The notes under the pieces are model-generated. The model was not told the origin of the DNA and searched no databases. It worked only from the letters and a program-made list of their open reading frames with translations. A stretch of 64,000 nt of DNA from Sphaerisporangium fuscum. Its GTDB lineage: Bacteria > Actinomycetota > Actinomycetes > Streptosporangiales > Streptosporangiaceae. Positions 45,640-55,547 of the stretch are shown here, in pieces. The stretch's first letter is position 1, and each line of letters starts with the position of its first letter. The stretch is from positions 1 to 64,000 of the forward strand of contig NZ_JAHDTF010000032.1 of the NCBI RefSeq assembly GCF_018531465.1. Reading direction: 5' to 3'. The translations under genes and the position numbers were made by a program.

Positions 45640-47216
45640 GCACTGGCCTCCGGCCCCGGAGCGGCGGAGGGGGCCGGCGAGGCGAGGCGCGCCTCGAACT
45701 CCCGCAGCCCGGGGATGTCGCCGCACTTCAGGCGGATCGCCCCGACGAGCTCGTTGGCGCGGCGCAAGATGATGTCGGTGCGGAAGCCTTCGCCGACCCG
45801 CGTCACCGCCTCTGCGCCCATCCGCAACGCCTCGTCGCCGTCGCCTTCGAGCAGTCTGCAGTGGGCCTGGTCGAACCTGATCAGCGTCTGGTCGAGCAGG
45901 TCTCCCTCGTACTTCTCCAGGGCCTGCTCGAGGATGAGGTCGGCCTCGATGGTCTGGCCGAGGCGGGCCAGCGCGTCGCCCTGGTGGAAGTAGAGCTGGC
46001 GTTCGGTGTAGCCGAAGACCGTGTCCTCCTGCTGGGAGGGGGTCATCTGGGCGAAGGCCGCCCGAGCGCGGGCCAGCGCCCGCTTGGCCTGGTCGACGAC
46101 GTCCTTCTTGCCGGCCGAGTTGGCGAGCATCGAAAGGGCCCGGGCCTCCACGACCGGTGCCATGGCCTTGGCCGCGCATGGTGTCTGCCCCGCGAGGTCG
46201 CGGCTCTTCTTGGCGAGGTTGAGGGCCTCCCGCGGATCGCCGAGGAACAGGGGCACCAGCGCCTCACGGGCCGTGACCCAGGCCCGCAGCGCGCGGTCGC
46301 CGGTCTCGTCGGCGGCGGCACGGGAGGTGCGGAAGAACGACCGGGCGAGCCGCTGGTCGCCGAGGTCGATCATGATGATGCCGGCCAGGCCGGAGAGCCG
46401 GGCGGCCAGGCCGCACAGCCGTTCCTGCAGGTCCATGGGCTGGTGACGCTCCATCGCCTGGCGGACCGTGCTGAACTCCAACAGCACGTCGCACAGCTGC
46501 CGCAGCGGCGGAGTGTTCATGTACTGCCGTCCGAAGGAGGCGGCGGCCTCCTCCCAGTGGTCCAGCATGGCCGGCGAAACGGTGCTCGACACGAGGGTCT
46601 CGTCCATACGCCGGCGGATGTTCTCGGCGGCCCCGAGCACCGACTCGTTGAGCAGCTCGCTCGTCGGCGCCGCGGCAGCGGTGCCCGCGATGAGCCCAAG
46701 CAGCGTCCTACGTAACACGTTCTCGTCCTCCTCACCCCCGACCGCGGAGAGGTCGCCGAGCGGTTTCTTCCACGTCTCGCGCGACTCGGGGGAATCTTCG
46801 GGTGTGACCTCCTGGAGGCCGCCGCGTACGACACCCGGCATGCGATGGCCGTGACCACAGATGCACGGGCCGTCGTATCCGAGGGCGGCCGGCTCTACCC
46901 GGTAGACGCTGCACAGGTAATGGAGATACTCGGGACCGGGTCGCTTCAGCCCGCTCTCGTAAGCGCTCAGGAGCGTTTCCCCGATGCCGGGCACGGCCTT
47001 GCCGTCGCGATCGAACAAGGCGCGCACCTGTTCGATTACGTCGGCGAGGGCGATACCGTGGGCGAGACGGTGAGATTTGATTCGAGTTGTCCCGAATTGC
47101 GGACCACACTCTTCGTAAATCTCTTCGGCGATGCGTGCGGCACTCTGCCCGACCGCCAGTCCGCGCGCCCGGGTTCGCCGCGCTAACTCCGTTTCCTTGT
47201 GCTGTCTGCCGGACAT
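45636..47216 (-). CDS. XRE-type regulator with TPR-like sensor domain
   Basis: 526 residues. An N-terminal helix-turn-helix-like region (about 20-105, RIKSHRLAHGIALADVIEQ ... GETLLSAYESGLKRPGPEYL) is followed by an odd CICGHGH cluster that could bind metal, then about 330 residues of helical TPR-like repeats. The arrangement recalls actinobacterial developmental regulators such as NsdA, in which the helical part senses peptides or proteins. ATG at 47216 follows AAGGGAGGGG. Its stop overlaps the GNAT start (ATGA). It heads the minus-strand set GNAT, micro-peptide, TPR protein. Confidence 0.85.
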   Translation of the reverse strand: MSGRQHKETELARRTRARGLAVGQSAARIAEEIYEECGPQFGTTRIKSHRLAHGIALADVIEQVRALFDRDGKAVPGIGETLLSAYESGLKRPGPEYLHYLCSVYRVEPAALGYDGPCICGHGHRMPGVVRGGLQEVTPEDSPESRETWKKPLGDLSAVGGEEDENVLRRTLLGLIAGTAAAAPTSELLNESVLGAAENIRRRMDETLVSSTVSPAMLDHWEEAAASFGRQYMNTPPLRQLCDVLLEFSTVRQAMERHQPMDLQERLCGLAARLSGLAGIIMIDLGDQRLARSFFRTSRAAADETGDRALRAWVTAREALVPLFLGDPREALNLAKKSRDLAGQTPCAAKAMAPVVEARALSMLANSAGKKDVVDQAKRALARARAAFAQMTPSQQEDTVFGYTERQLYFHQGDALARLGQTIEADLILEQALEKYEGDLLDQTLIRFDQAHCRLLEGDGDEALRMGAEAVTRVGEGFRTDIILRRANELVGAIRLKCGDIPGLREFEARLASPAPSAAPGPEASA

Positions 47217-47542
47217 ACCGGCCCCTCCCTTGTGTCCAGCCGCTCTTCCTGGCCACATATCCCGACCGGTTCCACCTGCGCTGACGCAGCATCACTCCCG
47301 GGTTACGCTGCGTCTGCTGAGAATGATGGCCCAGATATGACCAGCCTTGTAAGGACGAATCAAGCCGCTGGCATAGGATCGTCCTCCGCCGGGGACGTTC
47401 TTTCAACCCACTTGAAATATCCCCTCACCCAAGCGGCCCCAAGCCTTCGTTGACCACATCGGCCATGGTGAGTCAGATTTGGCCAACCAGCCCCGATTCA
47501 CTCGGCGAGAGCCGCCCGAATCGGATTCAAGGAGGGCTCGAA
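47217..47542. other. divergent intergenic region, XRE/TPR regulator / small gene
   Basis: About 325 bases without a credible gene, relatively AT-rich (47320-47430). A possible plus-strand promoter is TTGACC (47450) with 17-base spacing to TCAGAT (47473). AAGGAGG ends 7 bases before the next start. Confidence 0.4.
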
Positions 47543-47812
47543 GTGGACGACGGCTTCCAACATCTGGAACGACTGGCCGACGAGCTTGACGCCCGGGGCC
47601 TGCTCGCCCGGGTGGTGCACACACAGTCAGGACGGGCGTTCGTACGTGTGATCAACCCGAACGCCACCAGCCTCGCCGAGAACGTCACCTGCCGGCCGCA
47701 GGCGACCCCCGCCTACTACTGGTGGTCGTGGGGAGAGCGCATGCACGAGGTGGACGATCCGGCTGGGGCGGCGACCAAGGTCGCCCGCGTGCTGGCCGCG
47801 GTGAGCGAGTAA
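47543..47812 (+). CDS. small conserved-type protein, function unknown
   Basis: 89 residues starting at GTG 47543 with AAGGAGG 7 bases upstream. The core reads RVVHTQSGRAFVRVINPNA and ATPAYYWWSWGERMHEVDD, ending in a helix KVARVLAAVSE. Such short proteins with a WSWG element occur beside XRE regulators in actinobacteria, but I know no function. It is divergent from the XRE/TPR regulator, which may control it. Confidence 0.75.
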   Translation: MDDGFQHLERLADELDARGLLARVVHTQSGRAFVRVINPNATSLAENVTCRPQATPAYYWWSWGERMHEVDDPAGAATKVARVLAAVSE

Positions 47813-48311
47813 CACGCGAGCCGGACGCGGTGCAGCGCAGTCACCGCGTCCGCCGTGTCACCGCGGCTCTCCGGAGCCGGCGGGGTGCCCGGTGCGGAGC
47901 GCTCGGGCCTCGTGCACACGAGGCGCGGGCGCTGGGCGTCCCGCCGGTTCCGCATCCTTGACGAACGGCCCGCGGGCCGTTCCCGGGCGCGCCGGCCCTA
48001 CGCGCGGCGCGCACTCACACAGGCAGCCACCGGCCAGGACCCCTCCCGGCCCGGTGGTGATCGGGGAACTCCCCGATCGGAAACGGAGTGGGACACGCTT
48101 CCGGGTGTGTGTCCCACCCGGGCCGCCCGTCACCGGGGTGCCCGGGTCCGCCCTCCGCGGCCCCGGATCCGGGCACTCCCGTCTTCCCCGGCGTCACGTG
48201 ACGGCGGCCGGGCCGGTCGGCGGACTCGATTCGGTGAAGTACCGTCTCGTCTAGGTCAAGCACCGATAATTGTCTCCGCCGACCGACCCGCTCCGAAGGA
48301 GATCAACCCGC
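47813..48311. other. palindrome-rich intergenic region before mscS
   Basis: About 500 bases without a credible gene. Three stable hairpins are visible: CCTCGTG / CACGAGG at 47908-47923, the 20-base perfect palindrome GAACGGCCCGCGGGCCGTTC at 47963-47982 (probable terminator of the preceding gene) and GTGGGACAC / GTGTCCCAC near 48089-48118. The mscS promoter must lie in the last 100 bases, which include GTCTAGGTCAAG; I cannot place it confidently. Confidence 0.45.
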
Positions 48312-49316
48312 GTGTTCCTGCCGGCCCTCGATCCCTCGCCCACGCCCACTCCGGAGCCCAGCATCCTTGACCTCACGAAGGCCACGGATACGCTTCTGGG
48401 CATGTGCGGCGGGGGTGGTGGAAAAGACGATGTGGTCTGTACCACGCTGTTGAACGTGCTTCCCGCCAGCTGGGCCTCGCCTCTCGCATGGCTGATCAGC
48501 CTGGTCCTCATCGTGGCGATCGCGCTCGTCGTACGGGCGGTCCTGCACCGGGTGATCGACCGTGTCATCCGGCGCGCCGCCGAGGGCGTGATGCCCGAGC
48601 GGCTCCGCATGAAGATGGCCACGCCGATGGACGGCACGGCGGCCGTCCTCTCCGAGCGGCGGCGCCAGCGCGCCGAGACCCTCGGCTCGGTGCTCAGCAG
48701 CCTCGTGTCGGTGATCGTGTTCGGCACCGCTGCGCTGATGATCCTCGGCCGCTTCGGCATGGACCTCGCCCCCGTCCTCACCAGCGTCGGCATCCTCGGC
48801 GTCGCCGTCGGTTTCGGCGCGCAGGAGCTGGTCAAGGACTTCATCGCCGGCATGTTCATGCTGCTGGAAGACCAGTACGGCGTGGGCGACGTGATCGACA
48901 CCGGTGCCGCGACCGGCACCGTGGAGGCGGTCACCCTGCGCATCACCCGGCTGCGCGACGTCGACGGCCGCGTCTGGTACGTCCGCAACGGCACGATCAA
49001 CCGCGTCGGGAACGAGTCGCAGGGCTGGTCACGCGCCCTGGTCGACATCCCTGTGGCCTACGACGCCGACATCGCCGGCATCCGCGACCTGCTGCAGAAG
49101 GTCGCCGAGGACCTCTGGGACGACTCCGGGTACCGCGACGTGGCCATCGTCGAGGAGCCCCAGGTGTACGGGCTGGAGCAGATCTCCGACAAGGCGATGA
49201 TCTTCAGGATCACCGTCAAGACGGTGCCCGCCCACCAGGCCGAGATCGCCCGGGAACTCCGCATGCGGGTCAAGTCGGCGCTCGACCGCGAGGGCATTCC
49301 CCTCGCCGGGGTCTGA
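48312..49316 (+). CDS. MscS-family small-conductance mechanosensitive channel
   Basis: 334-residue membrane channel opened by turgor. Three membrane helices cover about residues 55-180, the pore helix being [22 protein letters not shown], followed by the cytoplasmic beta domain ([21 protein letters not shown]) and an alpha/beta C-terminal part. GTG at 48312 with AAGGAG 10 bases upstream is used. It is 14 bases ahead of the haemoglobin gene on the same strand. Confidence 0.93.
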   Translation: MFLPALDPSPTPTPEPSILDLTKATDTLLGMCGGGGGKDDVVCTTLLNVLPASWASPLAWLISLVLIVAIALVVRAVLHRVIDRVIRRAAEGVMPERLRMKMATPMDGTAAVLSERRRQRAETLGSVLSSLVSVIVFGTAALMILGRFGMDLAPVLTSVGILGVAVGFGAQELVKDFIAGMFMLLEDQYGVGDVIDTGAATGTVEAVTLRITRLRDVDGRVWYVRNGTINRVGNESQGWSRALVDIPVAYDADIAGIRDLLQKVAEDLWDDSGYRDVAIVEEPQVYGLEQISDKAMIFRITVKTVPAHQAEIARELRMRVKSALDREGIPLAGV

Positions 49317-49330
49317 GTAGGCTGGAGACC

Positions 49331-49720
49331 GTGTCCGCTACTCCTTCGGAATCCCAATCGTTCTACGACGCCGTGGGCGGCACGGAGGCGTTCCAGCGCC
49401 TCGTGCACCGGTTCTACCAAGGCGTCGCCGAAGACCCCCTGCTGCGCCCGCTCTACCCCGAGGAAGACTTCACAGGCGCCGAGGAGCGGCTGCGCATGTT
49501 CCTCGTGCAGTACTGGGGCGGCCCCAACACCTACAGCCAGCAGCGCGGGCATCCCCGGCTGCGGATGCGGCACGTCCCGTTCGTGATCGGCGAGGCCGAG
49601 CGTGACGCCTGGCTCAAGCACATGCGTGACGCGGTCGACTCGCTGGAACTCCCCGAGGAGCTTGACACCAAGCTCTGGAACTACCTCGTCTACGCCGCGC
49701 ACAGCCTCGTGAACGCATAA
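49331..49720 (+). CDS. glbO: group II truncated haemoglobin
   Basis: 129-residue haem protein of the TrHbO type. Typical are [20 protein letters not shown], the acidic [24 protein letters not shown] (in parts) and the proximal His in LRMRHVPF. These globins bind O2 and may serve in redox or NO chemistry at membranes. GTG at 49331 has TAGGCT 7 bases upstream and no strong ribosome binding site, so it may have its own leaderless promoter within the mscS end; read-through from mscS is equally possible. Confidence 0.95.
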   Translation: MSATPSESQSFYDAVGGTEAFQRLVHRFYQGVAEDPLLRPLYPEEDFTGAEERLRMFLVQYWGGPNTYSQQRGHPRLRMRHVPFVIGEAERDAWLKHMRDAVDSLELPEELDTKLWNYLVYAAHSLVNA

Positions 49721-49750
49721 CTCCCCGCATCGGGGGGCAGCCAAGGAAGC

Positions 49751-51292
49751 GTGAACACTTCCCCTTGGTGGCGTGACGCCGTCGTTTACGAGATCTACGT
49801 TCGAAGCTTCGCCGACGCGTCCGGGGACGGCGTCGGCGACCTCCAAGGGATCCGTTCGCGCCTGCCCTACCTCGCGGAGCTCGGCGTGGACGCGATCTGG
49901 CTGACCCCGTTCCAGCCCTCGCCGATGGCCGACGGCGGGTACGACGTGGCCGACTACCGCGGCGTCGACCCGCTGTTCGGCACGCTGGCCGACTTCGACG
50001 CCCTGGTGTCGGACGCCCACGCGCACGGCTTGCGGATCATGGTCGACATCGTGCCGAACCACAGCTCCTCGGCTCATCCCTGGTTCCGGGCCGCCCTCGC
50101 CTCCCCACCCGGCAGCCCCGAACGCGACCGCTACATCTTCAGGGACGGCGACGCGCCCCCCAACAACTGGACGTCGGTGTTCAGCGGGCCGGCGTGGACG
50201 CGGCTGCCGGACGGCCAGTGGTATCTGCACCTCTTCGCGCCCGAGCAGCCCGACTTCAACTGGCGCAACCCGGCGGTCCACGAGGAGTTCCTCGACATCC
50301 TGCGGTTCTGGCTCGACCGGGGCGTGGACGGCTTCCGCATCGACGTGGCCATGGGCCTCTACAAGGACGCGGACCTGACCGACGTCCCTCCCGCCGGTGA
50401 AGGATTCCAGTCCCGCTCCCCCATCTGGAGCCAGCCCGAGGTGCACGAGGTGTACCGCGAATGGCGCAAGGTGCTCGACTCCTACCCGGGCGAGCGCGCC
50501 GCCGTGGGCGAGGTGTGGACCGACACCGCCGAGGACCTCGCCCTGTACGTCCGGCCCGACGAACTGCACCAGAGCTTCAACTTCGCCTGGCTGGAGGCCC
50601 CCTGGTCGGCCACCGCCTTCCGCAAGGTCATCGACGACACCCTCTCCGCGGTCACCGCGCCCACCTGGGTGCTCTCCAACCACGACGTGGTGCGCCACGT
50701 CACCCGCTACGGCGAGGGCTCGCTGAACCCGCACGCCGGGCTCGCGCGCGGCTGCGCCGCGTTCCTGACCATGCTCGCCCTGCCCGGGTCCGCTTATCTC
50801 TACCAAGGGGAGGAACTGGGCCTATCGGAGGTGAAGGACCTTCCACCCGAGGCACGCCAGGATCCGATCTTCGCGCGGTCGAAGGGCGAACTTCTCGGAA
50901 GGGACGGCTGCCGGGTGCCGCTCCCCTGGTCGGGCGACGTGCAGCCGTACGGGTTCGCCCCGGAGGGCACGCGGCCGTGGCTGCCCCAGCCGGCCGAATG
51001 GGCGGCGATCACGGCTGAACGCCAGGCGGGCGATCCCGCCTCCACGCTGTCGTTCTACCGGCGGGCGCTGGCGCTTCGCCGGTCGCTGCGGGACTCTTTG
51101 CCGGGGTCGATCAGCTGGCTGAAGGCTCCCGGCGACGCCCTCGCCTTCTCGCGGGGCGACCTCATCTGTGTCGTCAACTGCGGAGAGCAGCCCGTGCCGC
51201 TGCCTCCGCACGGCGGAGTCCTCATCTCCAGCGGCCACGTGGACGAGGCCTCGCTGGCCCCTGACACGGCCGTGTGGCTGCGGGCGAGGTGA
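49751..51292 (+). CDS. GH13 alpha-glucosidase (oligo-1,6-glucosidase-like)
   Basis: 513-residue cytosolic glycoside hydrolase. The four GH13 regions are seen: VDIVPNHSS, DGFRIDVAMG (nucleophile Asp), VGEVWTD (acid/base Glu) and LSNHDVVRH (third Asp), plus QPDFNW. It acts on short alpha-glucans or sucrose-like sugars; exact specificity unknown. GTG at 49751 with AAGGAAG upstream, 30 bases after the globin gene. No sugar transporter adjacent. Confidence 0.94.
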   Translation: MNTSPWWRDAVVYEIYVRSFADASGDGVGDLQGIRSRLPYLAELGVDAIWLTPFQPSPMADGGYDVADYRGVDPLFGTLADFDALVSDAHAHGLRIMVDIVPNHSSSAHPWFRAALASPPGSPERDRYIFRDGDAPPNNWTSVFSGPAWTRLPDGQWYLHLFAPEQPDFNWRNPAVHEEFLDILRFWLDRGVDGFRIDVAMGLYKDADLTDVPPAGEGFQSRSPIWSQPEVHEVYREWRKVLDSYPGERAAVGEVWTDTAEDLALYVRPDELHQSFNFAWLEAPWSATAFRKVIDDTLSAVTAPTWVLSNHDVVRHVTRYGEGSLNPHAGLARGCAAFLTMLALPGSAYLYQGEELGLSEVKDLPPEARQDPIFARSKGELLGRDGCRVPLPWSGDVQPYGFAPEGTRPWLPQPAEWAAITAERQAGDPASTLSFYRRALALRRSLRDSLPGSISWLKAPGDALAFSRGDLICVVNCGEQPVPLPPHGGVLISSGHVDEASLAPDTAVWLRAR

Positions 51293-51310
51293 CCGGTACC
51301 TCATACGGCG

Positions 51311-51352
51311 AGAGCCGGCGTACGGGCCGTGAGGCGCTCGTACGCCGGCTCT
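51311..51352. terminator. bidirectional terminator, glucosidase / ettA
   Basis: Perfect 14-base stem AGAGCCGGCGTACG / CGTACGCCGGCTCT with a 14-base loop between the convergent stops. Confidence 0.8.
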
Positions 51353-51383
51353 GCCGACAGCGTCGGGGAACCCGTCCCCTCGC

Positions 51384-53048
<1,665 letters not shown>

Positions 53049-53058
53049 GCTCCTAAGA

Positions 53059-54363
53059 CTAGGGGATCCCACCCTCGGAGTTGTCCGCCTGAGCGGGAGG
53101 AGAGGGCGCCGGAGCGACCGGCAGGCAGATGCGGTCGCGGCCGAGCTCCTTCGCGCGGTAGAGAGCCAGGTCGGCGGCGGCGAGCAACTCGATCAGATCG
53201 TCGCCGTGGATGCTCATGATGGCCACCCCGGCGGAGATCGTCACGCTGATCATCGCGTCGTCGACGGGGATGGCCATCCTGCCCACCCGGGACCGCAGCC
53301 GCTCGGCGACCCGGCGGGCCTCGGTGACGTCGGCCCGCGGCAGGAGCACCACGAACTCCTCACCCCCGAAGCGGCCCACGACGTCGTAGTCGCGCAACTG
53401 GCTGCGGAGCGCGGTCGCGACGCCGGCGAGGACCTGGTCGCCGACGAGGTGGCCGTAGGTGTCGTTGACCCGTTTGAAATGGTCGATGTCGACGATCAGC
53501 AGCGCCAGGGTCTCACCCGTGCGGCGCGCCCTGACGATCTCGGTGTCGGCCTCGCGCTGCCATGCGGACGCGTTGAGCAGGCCGGTCTTGGCGTCGGTGC
53601 GGGCCGCGGCCTTGAGCTGGGCGTGGAGCAGGCTGCGTTGCAGGAGCACCACCGGAGGGAGCGTGAGCAGCAGGAGCGCGGGGCTCAGGCCGCAGGCGAT
53701 GGCCACGAGCACCCCGAGGCACAGCTCCACGACGTCGAGCAGGGCGCGCTCGCGGTCCCACAGGACGTCGCGCCACCGGGTGTCGCGGTCGGCGACGTGC
53801 AGCGCGACCGCGATCAAGGCGGTGTTGATGACCGTGAACAGGGCGGCGCAGCCCACCGCCAGCGCCATCGGGCCACTCGACCCGAGCGAGGACGCCGCCG
53901 GGTCGGGCACGAAGGCATGGAAGATCAACGACGCCACCCCGGCGGCCAGCCCGATCGCCGCCGCGCTGAAGACCCGGCGGTAGAGCACTGTGGGCCTCAC
54001 CCTGATCTGCAGCAGGAACTGCAGGGGCAACGGCGCCAGCAGGGCGTACACCGGCGGGAGGAGCAGCGCGACCGGGAGCCACCAGGCGGACAACAGGTCA
54101 CGCGAGACACCCGCCGGCATGCCGAGACGACGGGTGGCCTCGATGCAGACCGCGCCACAGGCCATGAGGGCCAGGAACGTCAGCAACTCCGGCCAGAGGA
54201 ACCGGGTGGACGCCCCCAGGTAGACGACGGCGCTGAGGGCCAGCCCGACGGTGCCGCAAAGGTAGACGACCAAGGCGGTGGGCTGTGCCAGCAGCGGCCA
54301 TCGGTCGGCCAGCGCCGGCATGCCGCCACGTGCTTCGACCGAGATCTGACCGGGTGTCGTCAT
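53059..54363 (-). CDS. membrane-bound GGDEF diguanylate cyclase
   Basis: 434 residues. About six or seven hydrophobic helices (residues 25-240) form a MASE-like sensor, followed by a GGDEF domain with GRFGGEEF and the inhibitory I-site RDYD exactly five residues before it, DIDHFKRVNDTYGH and LYRAKELGRD. All catalytic features are intact, so it should make c-di-GMP and be product-inhibited. ATG at 54363 with GGGGGATGTC before it. It ends 10 bases upstream of ettA; co-transcription is likely. Confidence 0.93.
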   Translation of the reverse strand: MTTPGQISVEARGGMPALADRWPLLAQPTALVVYLCGTVGLALSAVVYLGASTRFLWPELLTFLALMACGAVCIEATRRLGMPAGVSRDLLSAWWLPVALLLPPVYALLAPLPLQFLLQIRVRPTVLYRRVFSAAAIGLAAGVASLIFHAFVPDPAASSLGSSGPMALAVGCAALFTVINTALIAVALHVADRDTRWRDVLWDRERALLDVVELCLGVLVAIACGLSPALLLLTLPPVVLLQRSLLHAQLKAAARTDAKTGLLNASAWQREADTEIVRARRTGETLALLIVDIDHFKRVNDTYGHLVGDQVLAGVATALRSQLRDYDVVGRFGGEEFVVLLPRADVTEARRVAERLRSRVGRMAIPVDDAMISVTISAGVAIMSIHGDDLIELLAAADLALYRAKELGRDRICLPVAPAPSPPAQADNSEGGIP

Positions 54364-54686
54364 GACATCCCCCAAAGCTCACGTCCATCCGGACCCGGGT
54401 CGGCACCTGAATCCAAGACTCACGATGTGTAACACAATAGTCGCAGAGTGTGCGTCGCGCGATGGGAACCGCTACGTTGAGCACTCCGGCCATCTCGGTA
54501 CGTCCGCCGGCCGTAACAAACCCGACAAGTCCGCTCACCTCCGAGCGGCCCCTCTGGGAAAGGAGCAGCCATGAGGCGAGGCATCATCTGGACCTGATTC
54601 TGAAGTCTCCTGGATCCGGTCCAGAGCATCACGTCCCACCGCGACTCGATCCCGAGCAGCAGTGCCCCCCTCATGACACCCCCTCG

Positions 54687-54792
54687 AATCCGGAGGGCCA
54701 CGCCCCAGCCCGAATCCGGAGGACCTCGCCTCACCCCCAATCCGGAGGACCTCGCCTCACCCCCGAATCCGGAGAGCCCCGCCTCACCCCCG
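54687..54792. repeat. tandem repeat, 4 x 26-27 bases
   Basis: Four head-to-tail units each beginning AATCCGGAG and ending CCTCACCCCC or a close variant, at offsets 54687, 54713, 54739 and 54766. Copies two and three are nearly identical; one and four have diverged. Confidence 0.8.
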
Positions 54793-55095
54793 CCACACCT
54801 CCCACCCCGGCTACCCCCACTCGACCAGATCCGCCTCGACCGACTACCCCGACCCGGACCAGACCCACTGGGGCCAGATCCACCTCGACCGACTCCCGCT
54901 CCCCTGAACCGCGGCGCCTAAGAGCCCTCACAAGGCGGCAGAGCCGGACCCCACCCCTCTCAAGATCCCTGAACCCCACAGGCCTCAACCGCGCGCCTGG
55001 ACGTCGAGATCCGTGAGCCCACGCCCGACAGAGCACCACCCGACCGGCCGTGAAGACCTCTGCCCCGGCAGCCCCACCCAGACCTGACGCAAGAC

Positions 55096-55183
55096 CCTGC
55101 ACCTCGCGGACCGGCGCCGGGACCGAGATCGACGATGTGGTCGACGATCGCGATCGTCTCCGGCTTGTGCTCCACGACCAGCC
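55096..55183 (-). pseudogene. remnant of a UvrA-like excinuclease ATPase gene
   Basis: One minus-strand frame reads LVVEHKPETIAIVDH followed by IVDLGPGAG. This is the C-terminal D-loop/H-loop region of UvrA-type ABC ATPases (VVEHKP...IADHVVDLGPGAG). Nothing UvrA-like remains on either side and the flanks are degenerate repeats, so it appears to be a fragment of a decayed gene of roughly 30 codons. Family recognition is from memory of UvrA and DrrC-type sequences. Confidence 0.5.
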
Positions 55184-55277
55184 CAGAGCCAAGGCAAGAC
55201 CCTGCATCCTGCGGGCCTGCAACCAAGACCCCATGCAGATCACGGCACCTCACGGCCTATGTACCAAGACCCCATGC

Positions 55278-55337
55278 AAATGCCGGGACCTCACGAGCCC
55301 ATGAACGCAAATGCCGGGACCTCACGAGCCCATGAAC
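55278..55337. repeat. 29-base direct repeat, two exact copies
   Basis: The sequence starting AAATGCCGGGACCTCACGAG occurs at 55278-55306 and again at 55309-55337, separated by two bases. A more diverged copy precedes at about 55236. Exact identity implies recent duplication. Confidence 0.85.
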
Positions 55338-55547
55338 CAAGACTCGATGCAGAGCAGCGCCCGGTTGGCTGTGAAGACTCCTGCACCTCACCGATTCAGC
55401 CCGGACCCGGCGAAGACTCCCCGATCGACTCTGAAGAGCGTGGACCTCACCGGTTCACCGCCAGGTCCCGACGAAGGAACCCCCACGGCCGGCTTTGAAG
55501 ACTCCTCACCATGCCCGGGGTGGAGGCCCGGCGAGATGGTGGAGGCG

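Larger units (their letters stand above)
54364..55547. other. gene-poor, repeat-rich region
   Basis: Nearly 1.2 kb without an intact recognisable gene. It contains four tandem 26-27 base units (54687-54792), a perfect 29-base direct repeat (55278-55306 and 55309-55337), several degenerate copies of AAGACCCCATGCA, and a decayed UvrA-like fragment. Short open frames here have biased Pro/Thr/Arg composition typical of chance translation of repeats. The region looks like decaying or expanding repetitive DNA between a diguanylate cyclase and the ssb gene. Confidence 0.6.

Noticed and set aside
42942-47216. Classical lanthipeptide or lasso peptide cluster
   Set aside because: No lanthionine synthetase, cyclase, protease or transporter is present and the peptide has no Cys; only a looser peptide-scaffold idea is kept.
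54613-55304. Several short Pro/Arg-rich frames as small genes
   Set aside because: They are translations of tandem repeats, with no ribosome binding sites and no consistent codon bias.
55278-55337. Direct repeats resembling a mini CRISPR array
   Set aside because: Only two exact copies separated by two bases, no spacers of constant length and no cas genes in the window.
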